DNA of 64,000 nt from Hondaea fermentalgiana (Eukaryota > Sar > Bigyra > Thraustochytrida > Thraustochytriidae). The translations under genes and the position numbers were made by a program. This document shows positions 7,915 through 16,416 of this stretch, in pieces. How positions within the stretch are numbered: position 1 is the stretch's first letter; the number at the start of each line of letters is the position of its first letter. The stretch is from assembly GCA_014084085.1 (NCBI GenBank), contig NPFB01000035.1:225278-289277 (forward strand), given 5' to 3'. The notes under the pieces were generated by a model that did not search any database, had not been told where the DNA came from, and worked only from the letters and a program-made list of their open reading frames with translations.

Positions 7915-10506
7915 ATGGCAACAAAAAACATGATGCTTGCGCCGCGGCACCCAGCGAGGAGTCGCGGCGACGGCCGTGGACTGAAGTCGTGGCTCGCGCA
8001 ATGGGATCAAGGCTCGAGACGCACACGCACACAATTGCTTCGGGTCTTTATTGCGCAGAATGGCGAGATTCCGCCAAAGCAGCTAGATGAGCGCCTGCAT
8101 CTAAGCCTCTCGCTCGTGCTCTCGCGGTTCACTGCATGGCTGAGACTCACCTACCTTGTCGGATCCGGAGCAGACATGCAAGTTCGTGCGATTCATATTC
8201 TCATTCGTGCGTGTCAATGTCAGTTGGATGCTGACGCCATGCGGGAATTTCTCCAAGAGTCCACCGTTCTCGTGTTGCTTGAACTTGTGTCGTCCGCCAA
8301 AACGCGGCCCGCAGCTGCAGCTGAGGCACTTGATCTCCTGCACACGATTGCCGCGCATGCAACGTTCCACCGGACTCTGCTTTGTCATCTTCATGCGCCG
8401 GAGGCGATATTTGAGGCCCTGTCGACTTCGTCAGACGCTCTCGTCCACAAGCACGCCTGCGCCTTCCTGCGCGTTCTTGCTAGTAACGATCATGCCCATG
8501 CATCGTCCTGCTCAGCAGTATTGCTTCAGCTCCTGGAACAAAGCTCGAGCTCTCGAGCCAAGCAAAGTGCTGGTGAAGTCATCTACGATCTACTTGACTC
8601 GCCAACATCATGTTTCGCCAATGTGGACTCGGATAACTTACTCACCGTGCAGGCTTTCGTGCGCCCGAGCATTGCACTCATGCAAGAGAGATGCGCAGAG
8701 GCTCAGGCTGCTGGAGAAAAACTTGCACAGCGACTCTCGGCCCTTCCAGGACTCTTTGGCTTAGTCTGCGAAAGCCTCCTCGACGCGCTTCACGCACAAC
8801 GTTTTGAACCACAACTTGCCGCTTCCGTGACACAAAGCGAAGATCGTGAATCCTCAAAGGCGCCTGCTCTCGTGGCCGCGAGCACGCGAATGGCGAAGCT
8901 CATGAAGCGCTTTGTTGTCAAGGGATCTCCGGACGAGCACTCCACAATGTGTGCCCTAGGCGTTGTGAAAGCGCTGGTTGGGTCCATGCTCAACATTCAT
9001 AATTACGAACTTCAACGTCTTGCCGTCGTCACCTGTAGGGAACTGTGCACACGCCTTCCCGACGCGGCCCACGCCACGTGCAATCTACTTGGAGAAAGTC
9101 TCTTGCAAAGGGTCATTGAAGGAAATGCTGTTCAAGATGGTTTGCTTGTGCGCGAATTTTTGCATAATGAAGAGCAGTATGCAGAGATTTCGCGAAGACT
9201 CTACCATGCAGGTTGGGATCTGGGTCATACGCCCGAGGAGAAACCAAATATTAACCAAGCAGCGGCGCTCTCTTTTCCAGATGACGAGTCTGAAGAATCC
9301 ACGAGCGACGAAGAATCTTCAAGTGACGGCGACGCGAGCGACGGAGACCAGCGACAGCAGGAACCTTCGGCGTATGCACACGCTGGAAACAAGGAGCCGG
9401 GGCCTCTTACGTCCGCATCAGAACGCCATCCTGAAGACGCCCGAGAAGAATCGCAAGTTGATTCGGACGGTGGCGATGGTGCTAATGAAGACGCGCAGGC
9501 GAGGCTGGAGGAGAATGACGAGGAGGAGATCGAATCGTCTGTCCCAAGACTAACAAGTAACATCTCTTCCTTTAAGAGCAGAATCACGAGCACGAGTGGT
9601 TTTTCCTCCTTTACAAGCAGACTCGACAGGGAACTGGATGATACGAAAGCAAACGAGAAAAGGGAAGCGGCCGCGCTGGGCACGGTTCGGTTGCCATTGT
9701 CCAAGGAGGACCTCAAGGCGCGCACAAAGCGATTGTTGCCGTTTGTGGGCCTCTATATTCCGTCAAAGAAACCGCAACCCAAGCTCATCAATAAACATGC
9801 CGTCAGATTCACGCAAAAGATCTTTTCGGACCCAGGAAGGCACGGCGACCGCCTGCTCGCGCAGAAACGAACGCACGAGGATGCTGCGTCCAATAACGAC
9901 AATGAGACGCTTCATTACATTAAAGGACTCTCTCGGGCCCCTCGGCCGGACGAGATACCCATTCCAAGTGAGACAGCGCGAGGCGCTGCCAAGTGCGAAG
10001 TCCTCGTGGATATTCCTTTGCGCTTCTTACCCGCAGCCAATGCGGGAAAGCCAGCAAATAAAACCCTTGAAGAGAGCAAACTTGGTGGTGGTGGTGACGG
10101 TAGTGGTCATGGTGATGGTAAAGACTTTTCACCGTTGCTCGATGCTTCGGTCGCGGATATGGCGGCAGAGGAGGAAGAAGATGATTTTAATATGCAGTCT
10201 CCCCTTGAGCGCAAGATGGCGCAGCGCCGTGCTCGTGCAGAGGAAATACGACAGCGAAAGGAGGAACTACGAAGCGAAAAAGCGGCTGCAGAGAAGCGCG
10301 CTCGACTTTTGGCTCGGCAGCAAAAAGCGAATCCTGACCATGGTGCCTCCACAGATGGGAGCAAGGGCATCCCGCGGTTCGAGCAGCATGTGCTCCTTGA
10401 TCTCGCAATTGAGCGCGAGAAGAAGCGGCAGGCTGCTCTTGCACAGGCTAAACGGGACAAGCCTCGTGCCAAGACCAAGCGCAACAAAAAGAGGAGCCAA
10501 GCGTGA
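7915..10506 (+). CDS. ARMH1-like armadillo-helical protein
   Basis: The 863-residue protein opens with a helical region that looks like the start of ARMH1 (armadillo-like helical domain containing 1): 'LAQWDQGSRRTRTQLL' followed by 'SRFTAWLRLTYLVG'. Alpha-helical armadillo-type repeats appear to run to about residue 420. Next come a strongly acidic Ser/Glu/Asp-rich linker (about 455-560), a basic segment with 'LPFVGLYIPSKKPQPKLINKHAVRFTQKIF' (broken here across about residues 605-640), and a charged coiled coil ending in a Lys/Arg tail (about 755-863) that may be nuclear or nucleolar. ARMH1 relatives track with ciliated organisms; whether that role holds here is unknown. The ATG at 7915 directly precedes the conserved region, which supports the start. 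Confidence 0.6.
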   Translation: MATKNMMLAPRHPARSRGDGRGLKSWLAQWDQGSRRTRTQLLRVFIAQNGEIPPKQLDERLHLSLSLVLSRFTAWLRLTYLVGSGADMQVRAIHILIRACQCQLDADAMREFLQESTVLVLLELVSSAKTRPAAAAEALDLLHTIAAHATFHRTLLCHLHAPEAIFEALSTSSDALVHKHACAFLRVLASNDHAHASSCSAVLLQLLEQSSSSRAKQSAGEVIYDLLDSPTSCFANVDSDNLLTVQAFVRPSIALMQERCAEAQAAGEKLAQRLSALPGLFGLVCESLLDALHAQRFEPQLAASVTQSEDRESSKAPALVAASTRMAKLMKRFVVKGSPDEHSTMCALGVVKALVGSMLNIHNYELQRLAVVTCRELCTRLPDAAHATCNLLGESLLQRVIEGNAVQDGLLVREFLHNEEQYAEISRRLYHAGWDLGHTPEEKPNINQAAALSFPDDESEESTSDEESSSDGDASDGDQRQQEPSAYAHAGNKEPGPLTSASERHPEDAREESQVDSDGGDGANEDAQARLEENDEEEIESSVPRLTSNISSFKSRITSTSGFSSFTSRLDRELDDTKANEKREAAALGTVRLPLSKEDLKARTKRLLPFVGLYIPSKKPQPKLINKHAVRFTQKIFSDPGRHGDRLLAQKRTHEDAASNNDNETLHYIKGLSRAPRPDEIPIPSETARGAAKCEVLVDIPLRFLPAANAGKPANKTLEESKLGGGGDGSGHGDGKDFSPLLDASVADMAAEEEEDDFNMQSPLERKMAQRRARAEEIRQRKEELRSEKAAAEKRARLLARQQKANPDHGASTDGSKGIPRFEQHVLLDLAIEREKKRQAALAQAKRDKPRAKTKRNKKRSQA

Positions 10507-11333
10507 GTGCTGCAATGTAAATATTGATTTACAATAATGAAGTGGGCATTCTTATAAACCTGATGCCAGGCGGGAAACTGCTATAAGAGAGGTAGACACC
10601 CGATAACAAACATCGGAGGGGCACGATGCAAGAACACGACGTCGCGCGTGCACATCACACCGGGTGTGATAGGTGTGGATACCCAAAATAACAATAGTAT
10701 AGTCATAGACCTACATGGCAGAAATGGACCAGGGCCACGCCTCTGGGACCACTAAGCCAAATAGACCTGGCAGCGACCAACCTCGATGCCAGAAGCCGGC
10801 AGAACCGAAACCCACCAGAATATTGAACTACCCCAAAAGCTAATTCCGAGCAGCAGCGTGAGAAGCTTACAATCTACTTGAATTTCTTTTACGTTTATTG
10901 AAATCAACTTCTTCTTTCCACTATTCCAGACCTCTGCGGAATCACCGTCAACAAGAAAACTATATTTCGTCTGCGAACCAAGGCTCTTCTTCCCTCGCTG
11001 TGCCATCTAGTCGGTCATTTGATTTTTGGGGGATGCTCGCGCACTCGAGCAAACACTTGCGCTTGACTCGCGGCAGAGCAAGGCGAATTCCATCGTTTTC
11101 CATGTCTTTATGGTGTTCTCGAAACAAACAACAGAGTGTGTGAAATCGAAGGGTGGGCAAGGAACAAAGGAACACGGACGATCGATGGATTGTTGCCGGA
11201 AACGATCGATATTCTTTTTCTGTTTGATGGATGTGCGCGTCAAGAAAAGGAGAACAAAAGGGTATGTCGTTTAGAAAGCATGACTCTTGGTAATTTCTGC
11301 AAAAAGGATCTGTCCATGGGTGGGTGAGGCCGC
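10507..11333. other. Spacer with a palindrome and a weak 84-codon frame
   Basis: This 827-bp stretch separates two convergent genes. It contains a 17-bp palindrome at 10654-10670 (arms ATCACACC and GGTGTGAT around one G). A minus-strand frame at 10752-11006 would encode 84 residues beginning MAQRGKKSLG, with one hydrophobic stretch near the C-terminus. Its codon use is more AT-rich than that of neighbouring genes, so it may be non-coding or one exon of an unseen gene. I list it only as a possibility. Confidence 0.35.
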
Positions 11334-12182
11334 CTACTTGGTCTCGACCATTTTGCGGTCGTAGACGAGACCAGACCTTTCCGGGTGGCTGGACGGCTCG
11401 AACTCTGGGTTCATGTCCACGTTGATGTAAGTATCTGGGTCCGCGTCCTTGAGGACCTCGCCCACAAACCAGTGGCGGTTCGCGTAAAAGTCGCGCTCGG
11501 CATGGAGCTGGAAGACATCCATGGCGGCGTTCTTTGCGTGTGCGGGGGCGATGGCCGAGAACGCACTGACGTCCTGGGCCAGGCCCTCGAGCTCGCCGGG
11601 GTTTACGTTGCGGACCATGGTCGCCGGGTTGCCGGCCCAGAACTCGTTGGCCTTGACGGTGGATCCGCTCTTGACAACGGCGCCGGGGCCGACAATGGCG
11701 CCACCCTCTACCTGTACACCGGCCTCGACGATGGCGCCCGCAGAGACGACGCTGCCCTCGCCGATTTGTGCGCCCTCGCCGATTTGCGCGCGCGAGGAGA
11801 CGAGCGCGGCGCTGCCGATCGTGGTGGGCTTGGCAGAAGATCCGGTCACCTTGGCGCCGGCGAGGATGCAGGCGCTCTCCCCGAGGGAGACCTTGCCCTC
11901 CACCACGGCGTTATACCAGATGGAGGCCCCGCTCTCCAGGGTCGTCTCGCCGCTTACTTTCGCGGTCGGCGCCTTGAAGGTCTTGAACTCGGTGCTCACG
12001 ATGCCCTCGGTCCCCGTCGCGGCCAGGAGCGGCCAGTCGGCGTCCTCCACCTGCTTGGCCGCCACGTACGCGGACCGCGCCGGGGCCCCGCCCACGCGCG
12101 CGCCCAGGCTCTCCAGCGCCACGCCGGCCTTGGCCACCGCGGGCCCCACGCCGTGCAGCAGCGCGCGCATCGTCGCCGCCAT
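11334..12182 (-). CDS. Gamma-carbonic-anhydrase-like subunit, probably of mitochondrial complex I
   Basis: The 282-residue protein opens with 'MRALLHGVGPAVAKAGVALESLGARV', an amphipathic N-terminus like that of plant and protist gamma-CA proteins in the complex I matrix arm. A left-handed beta-helix follows (about residues 60-190), with hexapeptide turns such as 'SIWYNAVVEGKV', 'RAQIGEGAQIGEGSVVSAGAIVEAG' (imperfect repeats) and 'EFWAGNPATMVR'. The closing helix 'AHAKNAAMDVFQLHAERD' is also family-like. The metal-binding histidines expected on the helix turns are absent, so it should be a structural, non-catalytic gamma-CAL. I chose the Met at 12182 because sequence upstream of it is Ser/Lys/Gln repeat translated from a microsatellite. 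A second Met lies at residue 5. A dynactin p25/p27-type protein is the main alternative. Confidence 0.8.
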   Translation of the reverse strand: MAATMRALLHGVGPAVAKAGVALESLGARVGGAPARSAYVAAKQVEDADWPLLAATGTEGIVSTEFKTFKAPTAKVSGETTLESGASIWYNAVVEGKVSLGESACILAGAKVTGSSAKPTTIGSAALVSSRAQIGEGAQIGEGSVVSAGAIVEAGVQVEGGAIVGPGAVVKSGSTVKANEFWAGNPATMVRNVNPGELEGLAQDVSAFSAIAPAHAKNAAMDVFQLHAERDFYANRHWFVGEVLKDADPDTYINVDMNPEFEPSSHPERSGLVYDRKMVETK

Positions 12183-12721
12183 CCTGCTCGCGCCCGCTGC
12201 TGCTCCTGCCTGCCTGCCTGCCGCTCCGCGCTCGCTCCCGCCGCCGCTCGCGCTCTCTCCGCCCGCCCGCGCCGCGCACGAGCTCGTCCCGCGGCTCTGC
12301 TCTGCTCTGCTCCTGCTCTGCTCTGCCCTGCCGCGCCTCCCTCTGCAGCAAGCAGCGGCAGCGCAGCGCAGCAGACCCTGGCGTCGATTGCTTGACTTTG
12401 CTTTGCTTTGCTCTACTTGGCTTGACTTTGCTCTACTGTACTCTGCTTGGCTTGGCTTGGCTTGACTTTGCTTTGCTTTGCTTTGCTTTACTTTACTTTG
12501 GCCTGGCGTGGCTGGCCTGTGTGTAGCGTGGTCTGGCCGGCGATTGGCCTGGGCTCGCAGCAAGCAGCAGCAGCGCCCCGGTCAGGTTTGGTTAGGGTAG
12601 GGGAAAAGGGTTGCGCGGATACGGGAGGCCGGGGCGCGCGAGGACGGGAGGAGAGCGACGGCGACGGCGAGCAGCAGAACGGCCGCGGCGCGAGCGCGGA
12701 GGGAGGGGCCGGCGCAGCGCC
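12183..12721. other. Divergent spacer with pentanucleotide-like repeats
   Basis: This spacer separates the divergent gamma-CA-like and thioredoxin-fold genes. From about 12392 to 12505 it is an imperfect (TTTGC)n/(TTGGC)n array. A GTTAGGGTAGGGG run at 12590-12603 is too short to be a telomeric tract. Both promoters should lie here. Confidence 0.45.
12392..12505. repeat. Imperfect (TTTGC/TTGGC)n microsatellite
   Basis: About 110 bp consist of variants of TTTGC, TTGGC and TCTAC arranged in tandem. It lies 210 bp or more upstream of the gamma-CA-like ATG, and on the minus strand gives the Ser/Lys/Gln frame ahead of that gene. It is likely a variable-length tract. Confidence 0.7.
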
Positions 12722-14059
12722 ATGGGGGCCGCGGACAAGGCGGCGCGCAGGAAGGCGGTCGTGGAGGCCGCGCAGAAAGACCGCGCGAGGGAGAAACGCG
12801 TGGACTGGCTGATTCGGGCGGGCGGCCTCGGCGGCGTGGCCGCAGTCGTCCTGGCCCTCGTGTACCTGGTGGGCGAGAACTGGACGCGGGCGCAGACCAT
12901 AGAGTACCTCGACGTCGCGGACACGGAGCGACTGCAAACCGTGCTTTTCGGAGGCCTCCCCTGGCTCGTGCTCTGCTCGGACAGCCGGAAAGCGCTCAAG
13001 GACGGCCAGCTGCGCGAGCCCCTCCTGCAGACTGCGAGCCGCCTCGCCACCGACGACGCCGAGACTGCAATCCACACCGCGGTTCTTGACTGCAGCAAGG
13101 AGCTCCCCTCGGGAAAGACCGTCTACGATCGTCTTGTGCTGAACGAGACCCGCGCACCCGTGCTTTTCCTGGCGCAAGGCGGAGACCGGCCGTTGCAGCT
13201 CGATCCCAAGTTGCTAAAGTCCACCAGCGCTGCTGCTGCTGACAAAGCTGCTGACAAAGCCAAACGCAAAAGTAGAAAGCAGAAAAAAGGCAAACAGACG
13301 TCGGCTCCAGATTCATCCGACGGCAATGTTCAGGGCTTGGAGCTCACCAAAACCGTTCGGGACAAGGTCAACAAGCGTTTCCGTCTCGCTCACATTCGCG
13401 ACACGGAGACACTCACCAAACACTGCCTCAAACGCAAACAGTGCACCCTCTTTCTTGGCTATGGCGACCCGCTTCCCGCTACAAAGGCGCTCGCGCGCAG
13501 AATGCGCCAGGAGTACCCTCTCATGCGCTGGGCCCATCTTGATCGCGTCAAATATTCGCTGAGTGCCGAGAAGGAAATTCTTCAGGCACACGATGTTCCC
13601 CGCAAGCGTCAAATGGCAATCTTCTTCAAGCATGGAGCCTTTCGCGCAATGGCTCCGGACGATGGCGGTCACGTCCAAGAGTCCGAGCTGCGTGCCTTCC
13701 TCTATGGTCTCGACAAAGACGAGAACGCCGATCGTCTCCATGATCCGCTGCCTTCCGTTAAGATCGCCCGTAAACCATCCAAGAGCGGAAGTTCTTCCTC
13801 CAAACCAGCAGCAGAGCCAGAGCGGCGTAAGACGAAAAAGAAAGAAGCTCCATCTCAGTCACAAGACGTGGACCCGGCGGAGCGGGCACGACGAGAACAG
13901 GAACGGCGCAAGGAGATGGATCAGGCCGCTCAGGACTTTGAGCCCGTTTATGTCGATGAGGAAGAAGATGATGACGATGCAGGCGTTAATGATGAAGACG
14001 AGGACGATGAGGAGGATGAGGAAGATGCACAGGACAAGGACGATGAACTCGTCTTGTAG
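12722..14059 (+). CDS. Membrane-anchored protein with two thioredoxin-like folds and acidic tail
   Basis: The 445-residue protein starts at 12722 (cATGggggccgcg); an in-frame Met further upstream adds only Arg/Gly-rich sequence. A single TM lies at about residues 33-52. A first thioredoxin-like unit (about 58-165) has the strand 'LPWLVLCSDS' at the usual active-site place and a cis-Pro-like 'RAPVLFLAQGG', but no CxxC. A Lys-rich linker follows, then a second unit (about 215-340) with 'CTLFLGYGDP' and 'MAIFFKHGAFRAM'. The C-terminal 100 residues are Lys/Arg-rich and then almost wholly Asp/Glu. The layout fits an ER or other endomembrane protein with redox-inactive thioredoxin folds. The family is not recognised. 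Confidence 0.65.
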   Translation: MGAADKAARRKAVVEAAQKDRAREKRVDWLIRAGGLGGVAAVVLALVYLVGENWTRAQTIEYLDVADTERLQTVLFGGLPWLVLCSDSRKALKDGQLREPLLQTASRLATDDAETAIHTAVLDCSKELPSGKTVYDRLVLNETRAPVLFLAQGGDRPLQLDPKLLKSTSAAAADKAADKAKRKSRKQKKGKQTSAPDSSDGNVQGLELTKTVRDKVNKRFRLAHIRDTETLTKHCLKRKQCTLFLGYGDPLPATKALARRMRQEYPLMRWAHLDRVKYSLSAEKEILQAHDVPRKRQMAIFFKHGAFRAMAPDDGGHVQESELRAFLYGLDKDENADRLHDPLPSVKIARKPSKSGSSSSKPAAEPERRKTKKKEAPSQSQDVDPAERARREQERRKEMDQAAQDFEPVYVDEEEDDDDAGVNDEDEDDEEDEEDAQDKDDELVL

Positions 14060-14573
14060 AACCCTTATATTGTATTCTTTTCTAAATGACGTGTGTATCT
14101 GTATTCATTTCTTTCGTTCTACATACTTTCGAGCGTTAACAGCATTCTTTCGTGTAAGATGCACTTGCTTCGTTGACGAAATTGGTGCCACCAAGTTCTT
14201 GCGTTTATGCCTTTGCTGAACCCTTCGTCATCATATGCCTTTGAAAAAGCTACCATTGATTCAAGACCTCATCAAAACCAAGTCGTGAAAGAGTGTGAAT
14301 GAATCCTTTTCTGTGTGTTGTTGAAATCTACTAATGGTGGCGCTCAGGAGCGACGATCGGCAAGATGAGCCTGCCGTCCCGGAGGTCGGGAGGACTCGAC
14401 GCTGGTTTGAACGCGCCCGTCCGGGAACCGCGAAGTTGTCTCTGTCAAAGTGACTCGCTCGCCGTTCTGAATGGTGGTAGTCATCTTGATTCAAGAGCTC
14501 ATCAAAGCCAAGTCGTGAAAGGGTGTGAATGAAACCTTTTCTGTGTGTTGTTGAAATCTACAAATAGTGGCGC
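14060..14573. other. Spacer containing the duplicated DnaJ 3' end
   Basis: The left 200 bp are the 3' flank of the thioredoxin-fold gene. From about 14258 the sequence is a second copy of the DnaJ gene's last codons and 3' flank (see the repeat entry). No other gene is visible. Confidence 0.6.
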
Positions 14574-14717
14574 TCAGGAGCGACGATCGGCAAGATGAGC
14601 CTGCCGTCCCGGAGGTCGGGAGGACTCGACGCTGGTTTCAACGCGCCCGTCCGGGAACCGCGTAGTTGTCTCTGTCAAAGTGACTCGCTCGCCGTTTTGA
14701 ATGGTGGTGGTCATCTT
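14258..14717. repeat. 230-bp tandem duplication over the DnaJ 3' end
   Basis: Two head-to-tail units, about 14258-14487 and 14488-14717, are offset by exactly 230 bp and differ at only about ten positions. The right unit includes the last ~48 codons and stop of the DnaJ gene plus its 3' flank. The left unit repeats both downstream of the real stop. Confidence 0.9.
14344..14487 (-). pseudogene. Duplicated C-terminal fragment of the DnaJ gene
   Basis: Within the left repeat unit, this minus-strand stretch matches the last ~48 codons of the adjacent DnaJ gene, including the region encoding its Arg/Ser-rich tail and stop. It has no J domain or start of its own and lies beyond the true stop codon, so it is a dead gene fragment left by the tandem duplication. 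It might still contribute to an extended 3' UTR. Confidence 0.75.
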
Positions 14718-15785
14718 GACGGAGCGCGAGACACCTCCCATTCCTTCTTCAGAACTGTATACAGACGAGAACGAGTGCGACGGTCCGTCTTCGAACGCAT
14801 GGCTGAATTGATCATCAAACATGCTTTCCCAGAGGCTTGACGCACCTCGACGGCTCGAGCCACCCATGTCAGATCCGGCGAATGAATCCATGCCCATGCT
14901 CATGTTGCCCATGCCCATGTTGCCCATGCCCATGCTCATACCCATACCGTTCATGCCCATGCTCATGCCCATGCCGCCCATGCCCATACTCATGCTCATG
15001 CCATCCATGCCCATGCTCATGCTGCCCATGCCCATGCTCCCAAGACCAATGTCCCCAAAAGAGCCGCGCATCGATGATTCACGGTACAGGTCGTCGGCAC
15101 GACGTCCGCGTCGGCGCTGGCGATGTCTCTGACGATTCGCGCTCGCGCCACTGAGAAAAGGGTGGCGTCGAAAGATTTCGTCCTCGAGGTCTTCATCTTC
15201 AGAGCATGAATCGCCAAAACCAAAGGCCCCATCGTCAAAAAATAAAGACGGCCCAAATCCTGACTCGGCAAAGAAACGCTCGAACATTTCGCGCGCATGC
15301 TCCATATCTACATGTACAAAGTCACCATGCGAGGCTTGGCTTGTGCTACGAGCAGCGCGCGAGCCTCCTCCTCCTCCTCCGCCACCTCCATGCTCGAGGC
15401 CTTGCTTGCCAAAGACATCGTACGTTTTGCGCTTGTCCTTGTCAGAGAGCACCGAATAGGCCTCGGCGACGAGCTTGAAAGCGAGCTCGGCTTGCTCGCG
15501 GTTGCCGGGGTTCTTGTCCGGGTGGAACCTCATCGCCATGCGCTTGTACGCCTTCCGGACCTCGGCATCCGAAGCGCTTCGCGAGATCTGCAAAATCTCG
15601 TAGTAATTGGCGCTTTCGTCCACCTCGATTGGCGGCTTGCTTTGCGACGCCTTCGTCTTTGTCTTTCCCGAAACGGACCCATGCCGGCTCCTCGGCGCGC
15701 CGCGCGCGTTCCCGTGCAGGCTTCCGCGCGAGTCTGCGCGCGCGCGGGCTGCGTCCAGGTCGCGCTTGTGACCGCGGTTCTGCAT
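14574..15785 (-). CDS. DnaJ/Hsp40 co-chaperone with Met-Gly repeat (DNAJB6-like plan)
   Basis: The 403-residue protein has a J domain at about residues 58-125 with the HPD triad at 88-90, so it should stimulate an Hsp70 ATPase. A Gly-rich linker follows the J domain. Residues about 255-315 are an unusual run of Met, Gly, Ser and Asn in SMGMG/NMGM units, which at DNA level is a (catgcccatg)-like repeat. The C-terminal portion (about 335-395), with '[28 protein letters not shown]' (read in two parts), matches the beta-rich tail of DNAJB6/B2-type proteins. There is no zinc-finger CxxCxGxG array, so it is class B. The N-terminal 50 residues are basic and low complexity. The last ~48 codons are duplicated downstream. 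Confidence 0.92.
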   Translation of the reverse strand: MQNRGHKRDLDAARARADSRGSLHGNARGAPRSRHGSVSGKTKTKASQSKPPIEVDESANYYEILQISRSASDAEVRKAYKRMAMRFHPDKNPGNREQAELAFKLVAEAYSVLSDKDKRKTYDVFGKQGLEHGGGGGGGGGSRAARSTSQASHGDFVHVDMEHAREMFERFFAESGFGPSLFFDDGAFGFGDSCSEDEDLEDEIFRRHPFLSGASANRQRHRQRRRGRRADDLYRESSMRGSFGDIGLGSMGMGSMSMGMDGMSMSMGMGGMGMSMGMNGMGMSMGMGNMGMGNMSMGMDSFAGSDMGGSSRRGASSLWESMFDDQFSHAFEDGPSHSFSSVYSSEEGMGGVSRSVKMTTTIQNGERVTLTETTTRFPDGRVETSVESSRPPGRQAHLADRRS

Positions 15786-16416
15786 GATCTAGATCGGGCG
15801 AGGGCCGTGCCTGCCTGCTCCTTTCTCTGTCGGCGCTCGGGCCCCAAGCCCGGCGCCGAGTAAAGGACGGGAGCCGAGAAGACCGCCGGCGCTGCGCGCG
15901 CGCCGGGTCCCGCGCCGCCTCGCTCGGGGCTTCGCTTGCGCGCGCTGCAGGGCTGCCTGGGTCCGTTTCGATTCTGCTGTGCTCCAGGCTGCTGCTGCTT
16001 GCGGTTCTTGCCTGCTTATCACTAACCACCTTCCTCTTCTGACGAAGGCGAGCGCAAGTTTCTCGAACTTCGTCGAACTTTGTCCACCAGCCGCCGGTGG
16101 ATTGAGAGCGCCCTCGATCATCATCATTCCTTTTGACTTGGCTGACTGGCGACTGACGATGTAGCATTCGCGTGGGGCGGTTGGAGGCAGCGGGCAGCAG
16201 GCAGCGGGCATAAAAGTAGGCCTCTAATGTTCTACGATCAGGAAAAGTCTTGCTCGATGGTCAACGATTGCTTGCTAGAACTCGATGGTCAACGATTGCT
16301 TGCTAGAACCTTAGATATAACAAGCGAAGCCGGCAAAAGCTGCCAAAAGAGAATGTGAAGCTCGTTTAAGTGTTCATCATGGTTCATGAGTGCGGACGGA
16401 GCCATCCTGTACATTT
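15786..16416. other. Spacer upstream of the DnaJ gene
   Basis: This is the DnaJ promoter side and the 3' flank of the 924-residue gene. A perfect 28-bp tandem repeat occupies 16253-16308. A TAGGCCT motif is at 16217. Frames across it are Arg-rich and unprotein-like. Confidence 0.45.
16253..16308. repeat. 28-bp perfect tandem duplication
   Basis: The unit beginning ctcgatggtcaacgattg occurs twice in direct contact (16253-16280, 16281-16308) without mismatch. It is a recent small duplication in the spacer. Confidence 0.9.

Noticed and set aside
11385..12395. A 336-codon plus-strand frame antisense to the gamma-CA-like gene
   Set aside because: Its Gly/Ala/Asp-Arg composition mirrors the beta-helix codons on the other strand, where the protein family is recognisable.
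12590..12603. GTTAGGGTAGGGG read as an interstitial telomere repeat
   Set aside because: It is barely one TTAGGG unit with no array, so it is not distinguishable from chance.
12603..12616. A 14-mer (gaaaagggttgcgc) shared with 62822-62835, both upstream of a start codon
   Set aside because: Several identical 14-mers are expected by chance in 64 kb, so two copies are not evidence for a promoter motif.
15442..16167. A 241-codon minus-strand frame overlapping the DnaJ 5' region
   Set aside because: It overlaps the real DnaJ frame and is very Arg/Ser-rich, a typical shadow of GC-rich coding DNA.
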